Shown piece by piece: positions 36,799-47,863 of a DNA stretch of 64,000 nt (the first letter of the stretch is position 1; the number at the start of each line of letters is the position of its first letter). The translations under genes were made by a program, and so were the position numbers. The notes beneath the pieces were generated by a model that was given only the letters and a program-made list of their open reading frames with translations, was not told the DNA's origin and made no database searches. This DNA is from Alphaproteobacteria bacterium (GTDB lineage Bacteria > Pseudomonadota > Alphaproteobacteria > Rhodospirillales > Rhodospirillaceae): contig JAURPI010000005.1 in NCBI GenBank assembly GCA_030835385.1, positions 62,001-126,000 on the forward strand, in the 5' to 3' direction.

Positions 36799-39705
36799 GT
36801 GAATAAAGCCCTGAAATCTGCCAAACCGTCAAAACCCAAAGCCTCAAAAGCTTCGGCGGCAGGTCTGAGTCCGCTGATTCACGTCCGCGGCGCCCGCGAG
36901 CACAACCTCCAAGACATCACCGTTGAGCTGCCCCGCAACCAACTCGTTGTAATTACAGGGCTTTCTGGCTCCGGTAAAAGCTCTCTCGCCTTTGACACCA
37001 TCTATGCCGAAGGCCAGCGACGCTATGTGGAAAGCCTCTCGGCCTATGCTCGGCAGTTCCTGGAACTGATGCAGAAGCCCGACGTGGACTCTATAGATGG
37101 GCTTTCACCAGCTATTTCCATTGAGCAAAAGACCACCAGCCGCAATCCACGCTCTACCGTCGGCACGGTCACCGAGATTCACGATTATATGCGCCTGCTC
37201 TGGGCCCGCATCGGCGTGCCCTACTCGCCCGCCACCGGACTGCCCATCGAAGCCCAGACGGTCACCCAAATGGTCGATCGGATCATGGCCATGGGCGACC
37301 GCACCCGGCTATACTTACTCGCGCCCATTGTCCGCGGCCGCAAAGGCGAGTACCGCAAAGAGCTGGCCGACCTGCAAAAGAAAGGCTTTCAGCGCGTCAA
37401 AGTCGACGGCACCTTGTACGAGATTGACGACGTCCCGGCCCTCAACAAAAAGCTCAAACACGATATAGATGTGGTCGTCGACCGCGTGGTCGTCCGCGAT
37501 GATCTCGAGAGCCGCCTCGCCGACAGTTTAGAAACCGCCCTCGCCCTCACCGACGCCATCGCCTACGCCGAAGACGCCGACAAAGACGGCGACGACGCGC
37601 GCACCGTGTTCTCGGCCAAGTTCGCCTGCCCGGTCTCTGGCTTCACCATTGATGAGATCGAACCGCGCCTGTTTTCCTTCAACAACCCTTTCGGCGCCTG
37701 TCCGTCTTGCGATGGCCTCGGCGTACAGATGCGCTTCGATCCCGATTTGGTGGTGCCCAACAAAACCAAAACCCTCGCCGAGGGGGCTGTCGCACCCTGG
37801 TCCAACGCCTCGCCGCCCTCGCCTTATTATCTGCAAGCGCTCAAAGGCGTGGCCAAGATTCACGATGCCAATGTCGACACACCATGGAAGAAGCTGAACA
37901 AAAAAACCCGCGACGCCATTCTATACGGCAGCGGCGACCAAGAAATTCTCATTAAGTTCGGCGACGGCAAACGTACGTTCGAAACCCGCAAACCCTTTGA
38001 AGGCGTCATCAAAAATCTCTCCCGCCGTTGGCGCGAGACCGATTCCGCCTGGATCCGCGAAGAATTAGGAAAATATCAAACCAGCCAGCAATGTGATTCT
38101 TGCAATGGCCACCGCCTCAAAGCCGAAGCCCTGGCCGTGAAGGTCGACGGCAAACACGTTAGCGAAATCTCTGACCTATCCATCCTCGATGCCCATGTGT
38201 GGTTTCAAGGTCTGGAGAAAAAACTCTCCGCCAAAGACACAGAAATCGCCCGCCGCATTTTGCGCGAGATTGATGAACGCCTCGGCTTCCTCAATAACGT
38301 CGGGCTGGAATACCTCACCCTCGCCCGCAATTCGGGCACGCTCTCCGGCGGTGAGAGTCAGCGCATCCGCCTCGCCTCGCAAATCGGCTCCGGTCTGACC
38401 GGTGTCTTATATGTGTTGGACGAACCGTCCATCGGCCTGCACCAGCGCGACAACGAACGCCTGCTGCAAACCCTGCGCCGCTTGCGCGACATCGGCAACA
38501 CGGTGATAGTTGTCGAACACGATGAAGACGCCATCCGCACCGCCGATCATCTGGTTGATATGGGCCCCGGTGCCGGGGTCCATGGCGGCCATGTGGTTGC
38601 CGAAGGCTCTCCATCAAAAGTGATGCAGAGCAAAAAGTCCCTCACCGCCGCTTACCTCACCGGACTCAAATCCATTCCCCTGCCGAAGGATCGTCGCAAA
38701 GGTAATGGCAAGGCGATCAAAGTCATCGGCGCAGAGACCAACAACCTGCAAAAGGTCGATGTGGAATTCCCTCTCGGCACCTTCACCTGTGTCACCGGTG
38801 TCTCCGGCGGCGGCAAGTCGTCGTTGGTGTTAGAGACTCTCTATAAAGCCCTGGCTAAAACCCTGCACGGCGCCCGCGCCTTGCCCGGACCGCACAAAAA
38901 AATCGACGGGCTGGCGTTCATCGACAAAATCGTCGACATTGATCAAAGCCCCATCGGCCGCACGCCGCGCTCCAACCCCGCCACCTACACCGGTGCCTTT
39001 ACGCCGATCCGCGATTGGTTTGCCGAGCTGCCCGAAGCCAAAGCCCGCGGCTACAAGCCGGGGCGCTTCTCCTTCAACGTCAAGGGCGGCAGGTGTGAGG
39101 CCTGCCAGGGCGACGGACTCATTAAGATTGAGATGCACTTTCTGCCCGATGTCTATGTCACCTGCGATGTCTGCGCCGGGCGGCGCTACAACCGCGAGAC
39201 CCTCGATATCAAGTTCAAGGGCAAGTCCATCGCCGACGTGCTCGACATGACCGTCGAAGAAGGCGTCGACTTCTTTAAAGCCGTGCCCGCCATCCGCGAC
39301 AAGATGGTGCTGCTGCAACAGGTGGGGCTGGACTACATCCACCTCGGCCAACAGGCCACTACCCTCTCCGGCGGCGAAGCGCAACGGGTCAAGCTGGCGA
39401 AGGAACTATCCAAGCGCGCCACCGGGCGCACGCTGTATATTCTCGACGAGCCGACCACCGGTTTGCATTTTGAAGACGTGCGCAAACTGCTCGAGGTGCT
39501 GCATCACCTTGTCGACCAGGGCAACACCGTCATCGTCATCGAACATAATCTCGAGGTTATCAAAACCGCCGACCACATCATCGATATCGGCCCCGAAGGC
39601 GGCGCCGGCGGCGGCACCATTGTTGCCACCGGCACACCGGAGGCCGTGGCCAAGGAGAAAAAGAGTTATACCGGGCAGTATTTAAAGGGGAGCTTGGGGC
39701 AGTAA
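36799..39705 (+). CDS. uvrA: Excinuclease ABC subunit A
   Basis: 968 residues from GTG. UvrA finds bulky DNA lesions and loads UvrB. It has two ABC ATPase halves: Walker [10 protein letters not shown] (about 54-62) and GVSGGGKSS (about 668-676). Two LSGGE signatures ([11 protein letters not shown] and [11 protein letters not shown]) and zinc-finger cysteine pairs ([30 protein letters not shown]) are present. The N-terminus has about 20 extra Lys/Ala/Ser-rich residues. GC content and third-position GC are clearly higher than in neighbours on both sides. It is controlled by the LexA box just upstream. Confidence 0.97.
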   Translation: MNKALKSAKPSKPKASKASAAGLSPLIHVRGAREHNLQDITVELPRNQLVVITGLSGSGKSSLAFDTIYAEGQRRYVESLSAYARQFLELMQKPDVDSIDGLSPAISIEQKTTSRNPRSTVGTVTEIHDYMRLLWARIGVPYSPATGLPIEAQTVTQMVDRIMAMGDRTRLYLLAPIVRGRKGEYRKELADLQKKGFQRVKVDGTLYEIDDVPALNKKLKHDIDVVVDRVVVRDDLESRLADSLETALALTDAIAYAEDADKDGDDARTVFSAKFACPVSGFTIDEIEPRLFSFNNPFGACPSCDGLGVQMRFDPDLVVPNKTKTLAEGAVAPWSNASPPSPYYLQALKGVAKIHDANVDTPWKKLNKKTRDAILYGSGDQEILIKFGDGKRTFETRKPFEGVIKNLSRRWRETDSAWIREELGKYQTSQQCDSCNGHRLKAEALAVKVDGKHVSEISDLSILDAHVWFQGLEKKLSAKDTEIARRILREIDERLGFLNNVGLEYLTLARNSGTLSGGESQRIRLASQIGSGLTGVLYVLDEPSIGLHQRDNERLLQTLRRLRDIGNTVIVVEHDEDAIRTADHLVDMGPGAGVHGGHVVAEGSPSKVMQSKKSLTAAYLTGLKSIPLPKDRRKGNGKAIKVIGAETNNLQKVDVEFPLGTFTCVTGVSGGGKSSLVLETLYKALAKTLHGARALPGPHKKIDGLAFIDKIVDIDQSPIGRTPRSNPATYTGAFTPIRDWFAELPEAKARGYKPGRFSFNVKGGRCEACQGDGLIKIEMHFLPDVYVTCDVCAGRRYNRETLDIKFKGKSIADVLDMTVEEGVDFFKAVPAIRDKMVLLQQVGLDYIHLGQQATTLSGGEAQRVKLAKELSKRATGRTLYILDEPTTGLHFEDVRKLLEVLHHLVDQGNTVIVIEHNLEVIKTADHIIDIGPEGGAGGGTIVATGTPEAVAKEKKSYTGQYLKGSLGQ

Positions 39706-39845
39706 GGACTTCTCTAAGTTACTTGATTGGACTTCTACATGACTAAATTGTCCCCTTCTTTGCCTTCAGATAGATAATCACGATCCTTGACCTATCCCTT
39801 GGGAAAGAGGCATTTTCCTCGCCATCTCCATAAGGAAACCGGGCG

Positions 39846-40457
39846 ATGTATCTCCTCATCGATAACTACGACAGCTTTACCTACAACCTGTGGCACTACC
39901 TAGGCGAACTGGGGGCCGAAGTTGAGGTCGAGCGGAATGATCAGATTTCCGTCGCTGATGTTTTGGCGCGCAAGCCGAGCGGTCTTATTTTATCGCCTGG
40001 CCCCTGCGATCCAGACAAAGCCGGCATTTGCCTCGATCTGGTTTCAGCGGCAGCTGATGCTGAGGTGCCGTTATTCGGGGTTTGCCTCGGACATCAAAGT
40101 ATTGGCCAAGCCTTCGGCGGCAAGATTGTTCGCGCGCCCTCTCCCATGCACGGCAAAACCAGTCCAGTAACCCACACCAGTCACGCGATGTTCGCTGATA
40201 TCCCCTCTACGTTCACAACAACCCGATATCATTCGCTGATCGTTGATCGAGAGCGCGTGCCTGAGGTTCTCGAGATCACTGCCGAAACGGACGATGGCCT
40301 CATTATGGGATTGGCTCATAAGACTCTGCCGATCACAGGTGTTCAGTTTCATCCTGAGAGCATTGCTTCTCAATTCGGGCATCGTGTCCTGCGTAATTTT
40401 CTGCGCTCTTCGGGACTTGATGCACCAGATATTCCCGACCGTTCTGTGGCGGCGTAA
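39846..40457 (+). CDS. trpG: Anthranilate/aminodeoxychorismate synthase glutaminase subunit
   Basis: 203 residues. Class I glutamine amidotransferase: nucleophile Cys in FGVCLGHQ (about 80), with the His and Glu in GVQFHPES (about 172). It supplies ammonia to TrpE (or PabB). A TAAGGA ribosome site is upstream. It begins the run trpG-trpD-trpC-moaC-moeA. The usual partner trpE is not upstream; uvrA is there instead. Confidence 0.95.
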   Translation: MYLLIDNYDSFTYNLWHYLGELGAEVEVERNDQISVADVLARKPSGLILSPGPCDPDKAGICLDLVSAAADAEVPLFGVCLGHQSIGQAFGGKIVRAPSPMHGKTSPVTHTSHAMFADIPSTFTTTRYHSLIVDRERVPEVLEITAETDDGLIMGLAHKTLPITGVQFHPESIASQFGHRVLRNFLRSSGLDAPDIPDRSVAA

Positions 40458-40466
40458 GGAAACCCA

Positions 40467-41486
40467 ATGTCTGGCCTTAACCCCTTTATCAAAACGGCTG
40501 CTTCTGGCTCCGCATTATCTGAATCAGAAGCTGAAGCTGCGTTTGAAATTATTATGTCTGGCGAGGCGACACCGATTGAGATTGCGAGTTTTCTGACTGC
40601 ACTTGCGGTTCGCGGCGAAACCGTCGCTGAAATTACCGGCGCCGCTAAAATAATGCGGGCGAAAGCTTTACACGTAAAAGCACCAGGCGACGCCATCGAC
40701 ACCTGTGGTACAGGCGGCGACGCTGCCGGAACTGTGAACATATCGACAGCTGTCGCTATCGCCGTTGCGGCCTGTGGAGTTCCCGTTGCCAAACATGGCA
40801 ACCGCAAAGCCTCATCCAAATCTGGCACCGCAGATGTCTTGGAAGCCCTCGGTGTGAACCTTGATGCAACACCGGATGTAGTGGAACGGGCCATCGCAGA
40901 AACAAACATTGGTTTTCTGTTTGCTCAAAAACATCATAGCGCCATGAAGCACGTTGGGCCTATTCGGGCCGAACTGGGCATACGAACCCTCTTTAACTTG
41001 CTCGGCCCTTTATCAAATCCGGCAGGTGCGAAGCGCCAGCTCCTTGGAGTGTTTGCAGCGGATTGGGTCGCGCCCATGGCCGAGACACTGAAAGCGCTTG
41101 GATCAGAACGCGCCTGGGTCGTACACGGCTCTGACGGACTTGATGAATTGACCGTCACAGGCACATCGACAGTTGCTGACCTCAAAGTTGGCGTGGTTTC
41201 AAGTTTTGAAGTTTCGCCTCAAGACGCAGGACTAGCAATTCACGACGCTGAAGCCCTTAAGGGTGGTGACCCAGAAGACAACGCCAAAGCATTATCCGCG
41301 TTGCTTGACGGAGCCCCCGGTGCGTATCGCGACATCGTCTTGCTCAACGCGGCGGCGGCTCTCATAGTTGCGGACAAAGTATCGGATCTGAAAGAAGGCG
41401 CAACAGTTGCTGCCAGAGCAATCGACAGCGGTAAAGCAAAGGCAACACTGGAAAAATTTGGCGCGCTCACCAGAGGCGAAAGCTAA
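40467..41486 (+). CDS. trpD: Anthranilate phosphoribosyltransferase
   Basis: 339 residues. It joins anthranilate to PRPP in tryptophan synthesis. The PRPP-binding motif DTCGTGGD is at about 79-86, and [21 protein letters not shown] follows (anthranilate and magnesium sites). It starts 9 bases after trpG, and its stop overlaps the trpC start by one base (TAATG). Confidence 0.97.
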   Translation: MSGLNPFIKTAASGSALSESEAEAAFEIIMSGEATPIEIASFLTALAVRGETVAEITGAAKIMRAKALHVKAPGDAIDTCGTGGDAAGTVNISTAVAIAVAACGVPVAKHGNRKASSKSGTADVLEALGVNLDATPDVVERAIAETNIGFLFAQKHHSAMKHVGPIRAELGIRTLFNLLGPLSNPAGAKRQLLGVFAADWVAPMAETLKALGSERAWVVHGSDGLDELTVTGTSTVADLKVGVVSSFEVSPQDAGLAIHDAEALKGGDPEDNAKALSALLDGAPGAYRDIVLLNAAAALIVADKVSDLKEGATVAARAIDSGKAKATLEKFGALTRGES

Positions 41487-42298
41487 TGGGGAACGTTCTT
41501 GATTCCATCTGTGATGCGCGCCGCGCTCATTACGCTCACGTTATGAAGGAGCATCCACTGAGCGAAGTCGAAGGCATGGCTCGGTCGGCCTCTCCCGTTC
41601 GAGGATTTGATCTCGCTCTATCCCGTGCCGCACAGCATGGTTACGGACTGATAGCGGAAATTAAAAAAGCTTCGCCGTCTGCTGGCCTGATTCGACCGGA
41701 CTTTGATCCGTCTTCTCTAGCTCAAGCCTATGAAGCTGGCGGCGCGGCCTGTCTTTCCGTTCTCACTGAAACAGAAAACTTCCAAGGATCTGACGTTTTT
41801 CTTCAAGAGGCACGCGGCGCCTGCTCCCTGCCCGTTCTGCGTAAGGACTTCATGCTCGACCCCTATCAGGTTGTCGAAGCACGAGCGATCGGCGCCGATT
41901 GTATTTTGTTGATTATGGCTTGCTTGTCCGACAGCCAAGCCCTTGAGCTAGAAACTTGCGCCTTTGAACACGATCTCGACGTCCTCATCGAAATTCACGA
42001 TGAAGCAGAACTAGATCGCACGTTTGCATTAAGGTCGCCGCTCATCGGAATTAATAATCGCAATCTCAAAACACTCGCTGTCGACCTCGGCACAACAGAA
42101 CGGCTAGCTGCTCTGCTGCCTAAAGACCGAGTTCTTGTGGCTGAAAGTGGACTGAAGACGTCAGCTGACCTCTCCCGCCTCGCCGCGGTGGGCGCGCGAC
42201 GGTTCCTTGTAGGGGAATCGTTGATGCGACAAGATGATGTTGAAGCGGCCACTCGTACGCTTTTGGCCAACCCAGTTCCAACAACAACGGCGGCGTAA
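41486..42298 (+). CDS. trpC: Indole-3-glycerol phosphate synthase
   Basis: 270 residues, TIM barrel. It closes the indole ring of CdRP. Catalytic Lys and Glu positions are seen in [13 protein letters not shown] (about 57) and [17 protein letters not shown] (about 117), with [10 protein letters not shown] and [10 protein letters not shown] later. It is translationally coupled to trpD and followed one base later by moaC. Confidence 0.97.
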   Translation: MGNVLDSICDARRAHYAHVMKEHPLSEVEGMARSASPVRGFDLALSRAAQHGYGLIAEIKKASPSAGLIRPDFDPSSLAQAYEAGGAACLSVLTETENFQGSDVFLQEARGACSLPVLRKDFMLDPYQVVEARAIGADCILLIMACLSDSQALELETCAFEHDLDVLIEIHDEAELDRTFALRSPLIGINNRNLKTLAVDLGTTERLAALLPKDRVLVAESGLKTSADLSRLAAVGARRFLVGESLMRQDDVEAATRTLLANPVPTTTAA

Positions 42299-42299
42299 C

Positions 42300-42791
42300 A
42301 TGAGTGCTGACTCAAACTCTAGACTCACCCATTTTGACGATGCCGGCAACGCCGTCATGGTTGATGTCACAGACAAAGAAAACACCACGCGTAAAGCGGT
42401 TGCGGCAGGGTCGGTGCAAATGCAGCCGGATACACTGAAAGCAATCATGGGTGACGGCATTAAAAAGGGTGACGTCCTTTCTGTTGCTCAACTCGCCGGA
42501 ATCATGGGAGCCAAACACACAGCTGACCTCATTCCTCTATGTCATCCGCTAGCACTGTCTTCGGTTAAGGTTGACCTAGCTTGCGACCCAGACCGTAACG
42601 TCGTTGAAATTACCGCCACTGCAAAGATAACTGGTAAGACCGGTGTCGAAATGGAAGCATTGACGGCCGTGTCCATCGCCGCACTGACGGTTTACGACAT
42701 GTGCAAAGCAATCGATAAGTGCATGCACATAACTGATGTTCGCTTGGTCAAAAAGACAGGCGGCAAATCAGGCCCGTATGAGTCATCTTGA
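42300..42791 (+). CDS. moaC: Cyclic pyranopterin monophosphate synthase
   Basis: 163 residues from the ATG at 42300; a longer frame overlaps trpC and is unlikely. MoaC carries out the second half of cPMP formation in molybdopterin synthesis. Typical segments are [16 protein letters not shown] (about 20-35), the LIPLCHPL catalytic block (about 79-86), and the [16 protein letters not shown]-like region. The 3' end overlaps moeA by one base. Confidence 0.96.
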   Translation: MSADSNSRLTHFDDAGNAVMVDVTDKENTTRKAVAAGSVQMQPDTLKAIMGDGIKKGDVLSVAQLAGIMGAKHTADLIPLCHPLALSSVKVDLACDPDRNVVEITATAKITGKTGVEMEALTAVSIAALTVYDMCKAIDKCMHITDVRLVKKTGGKSGPYESS

Positions 42792-43993
42792 TGATTTCCG
42801 TAGAACAGGCCCAAGGTCTTGTCAGAGATGGCGTCATAGCGGTCGGAACGGAGACAATTTCTCTATCTGAGTCTTTGGGACGTATTCTTGCGGAAAGTCC
42901 GACCGCACGCATAGCCCACCCGGCTCATACTGTTTCTGCGATGGATGGCTATGCCCTGCGAGCAGAAAATATTCCGGCGACACCTGGCACGTTGACTGTC
43001 ATTGGTGAGTCAGCCGCCGGCCACCCTTTTGAAGGCAGTGTAAAAGACGGGCAAGCTGTTCGCATTTTTACCGGTGCTCATGTGCCGTACGACACAGACA
43101 CCGTCGTCATTCAGGAAGATGTAGAGCGCGACGGCGATACAATAACAATCAATAGCATCGAGCCCGGGCGGCACATTCGTCCGAAGGCACAAGACTTTAA
43201 TGAAGGTGATCCACTTTTAATTCCCCCTCTCCGTTTGGCGGCACGTCATGTCGGTTTGTTGGCTGCCGGCGACCGACCATCGCTTCAAGTTTATCAACGC
43301 CCTCGAGTTGCAATTGTCTCGACTGGTGACGAGATCGTTCTTCCCGGTGAACCAAGAACATCTTCGCAAATCGTCAGCGCAAATGGTCCGGCTCTGTCTG
43401 CTTTCATAAAGACCAAAGGCGGCAACCCCATTCATCTCGGCGTGGTTAAAGACGATGAAGTTGCCCTATCTGCCATAGCAGAAGCAGCCAAGACAGCAGA
43501 TCTTATCGTAACGTCTGGTGGCGTATCCGTTGGTGATCGTGATTTGGTGAGGAAAGCATTCGGCAGCGCTGGTTTAGATGTCAATTTTCATAAAATTGCG
43601 ATGCGCCCGGGCAAGCCTCTGATGTTTGGTCACCTAGATAAAACTCCAATGCTGGGTCTTCCGGGCAATCCTGTTTCCGCTTTGGTGTGCGCATTGCTGT
43701 TTCTTGGTCCCGCGATTGACCGCCTTCAAGGGCTACCCGGTTCAGCGCCACAGAGGACTCCAGCCGTTTTAGGTGCCGACGTGAATGCAAATGGCGGACG
43801 CGAAGACTATATGCGTGCCGTCCTCTCCCAAAACGACGACGGGAGGCAAACGGCAACACCACTCTTCGCGCAGGACTCAAGCATGATCGGTGCCCTTGCG
43901 AATTCTGATGCACTCATTATTCGTCCGATTGGAGCGCCTGCCGCAAAAACAGGTGAGGCCGTCCCAATACTTCCTTTGGACGGCCTCTTGTAA
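42791..43993 (+). CDS. moeA: Molybdopterin molybdenumtransferase
   Basis: About 400 residues from the ATG at 42791 (a TTG one codon earlier is an alternative). MoeA inserts molybdate into adenylylated molybdopterin. The family motifs SAMDGYA (about 49-55), GEPRTSSQIVSANG, TSGGVSVGDRDLV and MRPGKPLMFG are intact. It is coupled by overlap to moaC, the order found in many alphaproteobacteria next to lexA. Confidence 0.97.
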   Translation: MISVEQAQGLVRDGVIAVGTETISLSESLGRILAESPTARIAHPAHTVSAMDGYALRAENIPATPGTLTVIGESAAGHPFEGSVKDGQAVRIFTGAHVPYDTDTVVIQEDVERDGDTITINSIEPGRHIRPKAQDFNEGDPLLIPPLRLAARHVGLLAAGDRPSLQVYQRPRVAIVSTGDEIVLPGEPRTSSQIVSANGPALSAFIKTKGGNPIHLGVVKDDEVALSAIAEAAKTADLIVTSGGVSVGDRDLVRKAFGSAGLDVNFHKIAMRPGKPLMFGHLDKTPMLGLPGNPVSALVCALLFLGPAIDRLQGLPGSAPQRTPAVLGADVNANGGREDYMRAVLSQNDDGRQTATPLFAQDSSMIGALANSDALIIRPIGAPAAKTGEAVPILPLDGLL

Positions 43994-44013
43994 GTGTTGG
44001 AAGGTGGTCGCCG

Positions 44014-44645
44014 TTACCAGCCAGCCTTGGCTCCAACTTTAGACGAGACTACGAACTGGCGTTGCGTTGTTAGGGCGACATGAGCGTAGCTCTCCATGAA
44101 TTTTTCACTGCTTACGCCGGCCGCTTGAAGACTCGACAACATTTGCTGTGACACTTGAGGCTGCAAAGGTTGCGCCTGTTGCACTGGCTCTGGCGCCGAA
44201 ACAACATCGGGTTGCGGATTGTTGCGATTGCTGATCGCAGACTGAATATTGTTGTCGTCTTCACTTAGTTGTTCGCCATAGGCCAGAATGCGGTCTGCTG
44301 GGTCTGGATAATTGTTTTGCATCTTTTCAGTCAGCGCCGCTGCGGAAGCGACATAACCTGAATACTGCTAAATAGTTGCCGCTGTTTGCGCGACCTTGCC
44401 GAGCCCGCCAAAGCCTCCAAACCCAACGATTTTCCGATGGCATCGGCTGCAGAGCCCAATTTGTTTGCCGACCCAGCGACGTCTGCTTTTTGCTAAGGAA
44501 TCAATTCACGAGCTTCTTTATCAGCCGCGTAGCATTCATTGTAATACTTAGCTTTCATCTTGGTGTAGGCTTTTCCCATCGAGAGCGTAATAACGCTCGT
44601 CAACGCTGCAACAGCAGTAAGTTTTAGCCGAGACGTATTAGTCAT
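44014..44645 (-). pseudogene. Decayed gene for a secreted hypothetical protein (two TAG codons and a frameshift)
   Basis: Reading from the ATG at 44645, a signal-like start (LKLTAVAALTSVITLSMGKA) runs 50 codons to a TAG at 44493-44495. The same frame then continues QKADVAGSANKLGSAADAIGKSLG. A one-base loss near 44420-44426 shifts it to GFGGLGKVAQTAATI, then a second TAG at 44368-44370, then QYSGYVASAAALTEK and on into the open 102-residue tail (44322-44014). Joined, these give about 210 residues that read as one protein. The family is not recognised. The tail is Gln- and Pro-rich. Three lesions make a pseudogene the best call; it sits between moeA and lexA. Confidence 0.72.
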
Positions 44646-44783
44646 TTTTCCCAAGAAAACTCGAAAAATTCAGACATTTCGATACATCTAATAGGCGAGT
44701 TTAACAATGAGTAGACAAGCTAAGTGATCGCACAGCGACTTCATGAAAGCAGCCGAGGCAGCAATGCGCTTGACCCTAAAAAA

Positions 44784-44798
44784 GAACTAAAGTAGAAC
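44784..44798 (+). promoter_or_regulatory. LexA operator 1 of lexA
   Basis: GAAC-TAAAGTA-GAAC, a perfect GAAC-N7-GAAC alphaproteobacterial SOS box, 41 bases before the lexA start. Confidence 0.9.
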
Positions 44799-44805
44799 AT
44801 TATAT

Positions 44806-44820
44806 GTTTCTACTTTGTTC
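44806..44820 (-). promoter_or_regulatory. LexA operator 2 of lexA, opposite orientation
   Basis: GTTT-CTACTTT-GTTC matches GTTC-N7-GTTC with one mismatch. It is close to the inverted copy of operator 1, so the two boxes form a 37-base imperfect palindrome with a 7-base AT-only centre, just before the lexA ribosome site. Confidence 0.75.
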
Positions 44821-44838
44821 CTGTGATGGAGGGCTCTC

Positions 44839-45528
44839 ATGCTCACAAAAAAACAGTATCAACTTCTAACCTTCATCCACGAACGCATGCAAAGCGACGG
44901 GGTCGCCCCGTCCTTCGACGAGATGAAGTTGGCCTTAGACCTCAAATCCAAATCAGGAATACATCGGCTAATTACCGCCTTAGAAGAACGCGGTTTTCTC
45001 CGTCGCCTCCCGCATCGGGCCCGAGCTTTGGAAGTTGTGAAGCTGCCTGAAAATGCCGATACGAATACGGCGGATGAAACGCCTTCCAATGTCATATCCG
45101 CTAAGTTTGGAAAACTTTCGGCGACCCCTGCTCCTGAAGACGACGACGCAGTTCAGCTACCCCTCTACGGAAAAATCGCTGCTGGCCTCCCGATTGAAGC
45201 CATACAGAATACATCGGAGCATATTGCGGTACCGCCATCCATGTTGGGTAATGGTGATCATTACGCCTTGACCATTGAAGGAGATTCTATGATCGAGGCT
45301 GGAATTCTCGATGGTGACACTGTGATCATTCAGCAGAGTGATCGAGCAGACAACGGCTCCATAGTCGTTGCTCTAGTAGACAATGAAGAGGCAACACTCA
45401 AACGATTACGCCGTAAAGGGGAATCAATTGCGCTGGAACCTGCCAACGCAACACACGAAACTCAGATCTTCGGCCCCGACCGAGTTAAGGTACAAGGCAA
45501 GCTCGTTGGTCTTTTGAGACGATATTGA
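44839..45528 (+). CDS. lexA: SOS repressor LexA
   Basis: 229 residues from the ATG with GGAGGG upstream. The N-terminal helix-turn-helix reads [25 protein letters not shown]. The self-cleavage site is A115-G116 (GKIAAGLP). The serine of the catalytic dyad is S150 (GDSMIEAG) and the lysine is K188 (EATLKRL). It represses SOS genes, here at least uvrA and itself, and is cleaved when RecA is active. The linker is longer and more acidic than in E. coli LexA, as is usual in alphaproteobacteria. Confidence 0.97.
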   Translation: MLTKKQYQLLTFIHERMQSDGVAPSFDEMKLALDLKSKSGIHRLITALEERGFLRRLPHRARALEVVKLPENADTNTADETPSNVISAKFGKLSATPAPEDDDAVQLPLYGKIAAGLPIEAIQNTSEHIAVPPSMLGNGDHYALTIEGDSMIEAGILDGDTVIIQQSDRADNGSIVVALVDNEEATLKRLRRKGESIALEPANATHETQIFGPDRVKVQGKLVGLLRRY

Positions 45529-45547
45529 ATAATAGCAGCTCAAATTT

Positions 45548-46072
45548 CTAACGCCATGTTGGCTGGGTCCAAATTCGTCTCCCCGTAAAATCTGATACGC
45601 GCTCTATGCGAATATCATCACCCTCTATCCACAGTGCATGAGCGCCGTGGCGCCAGACATCGAAGCGGTCAATTCTCACACCGGATTTACAAAGCTGCCA
45701 CGACGGCACCTTGGCAACTATAACGTCAACACGCTGGCAATCTTCGGACACCGCAGCATCGGTGAACGCAAGCGATACAGTTTTACCCTCGGCGTTGATT
45801 AGGCATCCCTCGCTGTCGCAGGACAAGGCGTCGGTTGTTTGCCATGTCTCGTTCGCTTGACCCCACAGTTCAGGCCAAACACCACGAGTAAAACCCTCTC
45901 GACGGCCTGGTGACAAAACCAGAGCATCGCCCGCCCCTTTCACCGCCAAAATTTCAGCCGTCTCATTGATCAAAACATCATGTGCCGTATCCGTCCATGG
46001 CTGGAGGACACCAATCGTCAAAAGCAAAACACCTAGACTGCGCCCTACTCCTTGCCAAAGACACAGGATCAA
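45548..46072 (-). pseudogene. comEC: comEC/rec2 C-terminal remnant
   Basis: 174 codons resembling only the last part of alphaproteobacterial ComEC (DNA-uptake channel, usually about 700 residues). A hydrophobic stretch near LGVLLLTIGVL is followed by LSCDSEGCLI and RIDRFDVWRHGAHALWIEG, patterns typical of the ComEC extreme C-terminus. The same frame reads on upstream with membrane-like sequence, but a TGA closes it near 46131-46133, and gltX begins at 46288 on the other strand. The large N-terminal and channel parts are absent, so this is most likely a deletion remnant. The lexA-comEC-gltX order supports the identity. Confidence 0.72.
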
Positions 46073-46287
46073 GCCACCCTGGGCGTTCCTGAGCGTAATT
46101 AGATGTCTGACCTTCTGCAGAGCGTCTGTCGGTCAAGTGATCCGCGTATACGAATTCACTCACTCTTCACCCCGGCCGTCATATAAGACCCGCATAAGCC
46201 GTCGTTTCCCTATATCAGCCAGTATGCTACAGCATCGGCCGCAGGCCGTCTCGTACGCCTTATTTCTCTAATGTTGAATGCCACAAT

Positions 46288-47694
46288 ATGACCGTCGTCA
46301 CCCGCTTTGCCCCCTCTCCAACCGGATTTCTTCACATTGGTGGTGCACGAACAGCGTTGTTCAACCGCCTCTTCGCCAAACACCATGGCGGACGTTATTT
46401 GTTGCGTATCGAGGACACAGACAAGAAACGCTCCACGCAGGAAGCCATCGACGCAATTTACGATGCATTGTCCTGGCTTGGCCTCGAATGCGATGGCGAC
46501 CCGGTTTCCCAATCAGCACGCCGAGATCGCCATGCCGAAATCGCACAGCAATTGATCGATAGCGGTCACGCCTATAGGTGCTATGCGTCACCGGAAGAAT
46601 TGAAAGAAATGCGGAAACAGCAGAAAGCTGCTGGACAGCCCATGCGATATGATGGTCGTTGGCGGGACCGTGACCCATCGGACGCACCGGCAGGAATTGA
46701 CCCTGTGATCCGCTTACGTGCACCTCAAGATGGCGAAACCGTCGTTGAAGATATCGTCCAGGGTCAGGTAACTGTCGCGAATACCCAACTGGACGATATG
46801 ATTTTATTAAGATCCGATGGGTCCCCAACCTACATGCTATCAGTCGTTGTTGACGATCATGATATGGGAATCACTCATGTCTTGCGTGGTGATGATCACC
46901 TAACCAATGCTTTCCGGCAAATTCAGATATTTAAGGCTCTTGACTGGGATGCTCCTATCTATGGACATGTGCCGCTGATACATGGACCTGACGGCGCTAA
47001 GCTTTCGAAGCGCCATGGCGCGCTGGGGGCTGAAGCCTATCGCGATATGGGTTTTCTGCCCGAAGCCCTTAGAAACTACTTACTTCGTCTTGGCTGGGGA
47101 CACGGCGACGATGAAATCATCTCTGATGAACAAGCGATCGAGTGGTTCGACGGGTCTGGGCTAGGCAAAGCACCGGCCAGGTTTGATACTGCCAAGTTGA
47201 CGGCCCTCAACACCCATTACCTAAAAGCCGCCGATAACGCGCGGCTGGTCGAACTGATTACACCTGGAATAGAAGCGCTCGCTGAAACGCCGGTCGATGA
47301 TATAGCGGGCTCCCGCTTAGCCGCTGGCATGGAGAGCCTAAAGGAGCGCGCTAAAACGCTCGTTGATCTGACTGAAAGCGGTGCCCTTTACGCCCACCAA
47401 AGACCTCTCAAACTAGAGGCAAAAGCGGAAAAAATTCTCTCTGACGAGGCCAAATCAGTTCTTGCTGCAGCGCAAAAGGCGTTGATGGAATTAGAACCAT
47501 GGACCGCTGAATCATTAGAAACCTGGGCTCGCGACTACACCGAGGCGAACGGCCTCAAACTTGGGCAACTGGCTCAGCCACTCCGGGCAGCGGTTACAGG
47601 GAGCAATGTCTCCCCTCCAATCTTCGAAGTTATCGCCATATTTGGCCGAGACGAAACCGTCAGCAGAATTGAAGACATCACCAAAAAGGCCTGA
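46288..47694 (+). CDS. gltX: Glutamate-tRNA ligase
   Basis: 468 residues. Class I synthetase with the HIGH-type motif FLHIGGART (about 13) and the KMSKS-type motif AKLSKRHG (about 240). It charges tRNA-Glu (and in many alphaproteobacteria tRNA-Gln, later amidated). Lengths and motif spacing are normal. It is divergent from the comEC remnant and followed by gltA. Confidence 0.96.
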   Translation: MTVVTRFAPSPTGFLHIGGARTALFNRLFAKHHGGRYLLRIEDTDKKRSTQEAIDAIYDALSWLGLECDGDPVSQSARRDRHAEIAQQLIDSGHAYRCYASPEELKEMRKQQKAAGQPMRYDGRWRDRDPSDAPAGIDPVIRLRAPQDGETVVEDIVQGQVTVANTQLDDMILLRSDGSPTYMLSVVVDDHDMGITHVLRGDDHLTNAFRQIQIFKALDWDAPIYGHVPLIHGPDGAKLSKRHGALGAEAYRDMGFLPEALRNYLLRLGWGHGDDEIISDEQAIEWFDGSGLGKAPARFDTAKLTALNTHYLKAADNARLVELITPGIEALAETPVDDIAGSRLAAGMESLKERAKTLVDLTESGALYAHQRPLKLEAKAEKILSDEAKSVLAAAQKALMELEPWTAESLETWARDYTEANGLKLGQLAQPLRAAVTGSNVSPPIFEVIAIFGRDETVSRIEDITKKA

Positions 47695-47863
47695 TTTTAT
47701 TTGGTTTTTCGCATTCGCGGATTGGTCGTAGCGATGGTTTCATGCCGCGACCAATTGATCGCAACGCTTCCGCGTATTATAAGCACCGCAACAAATTTAA
47801 TAAGACAAAATAGGGCTGGCACATTCTGGGAGCTGTTCGCCCGTTGATGGAAAGGACCGCATC

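Noticed and set aside
37528-39384. Long open frames on the minus strand inside uvrA (up to about 180 codons)
   Set aside because: They mirror the GC-rich third positions of uvrA, have no ribosome sites, and encode low-complexity sequence without motifs. They are shadows.
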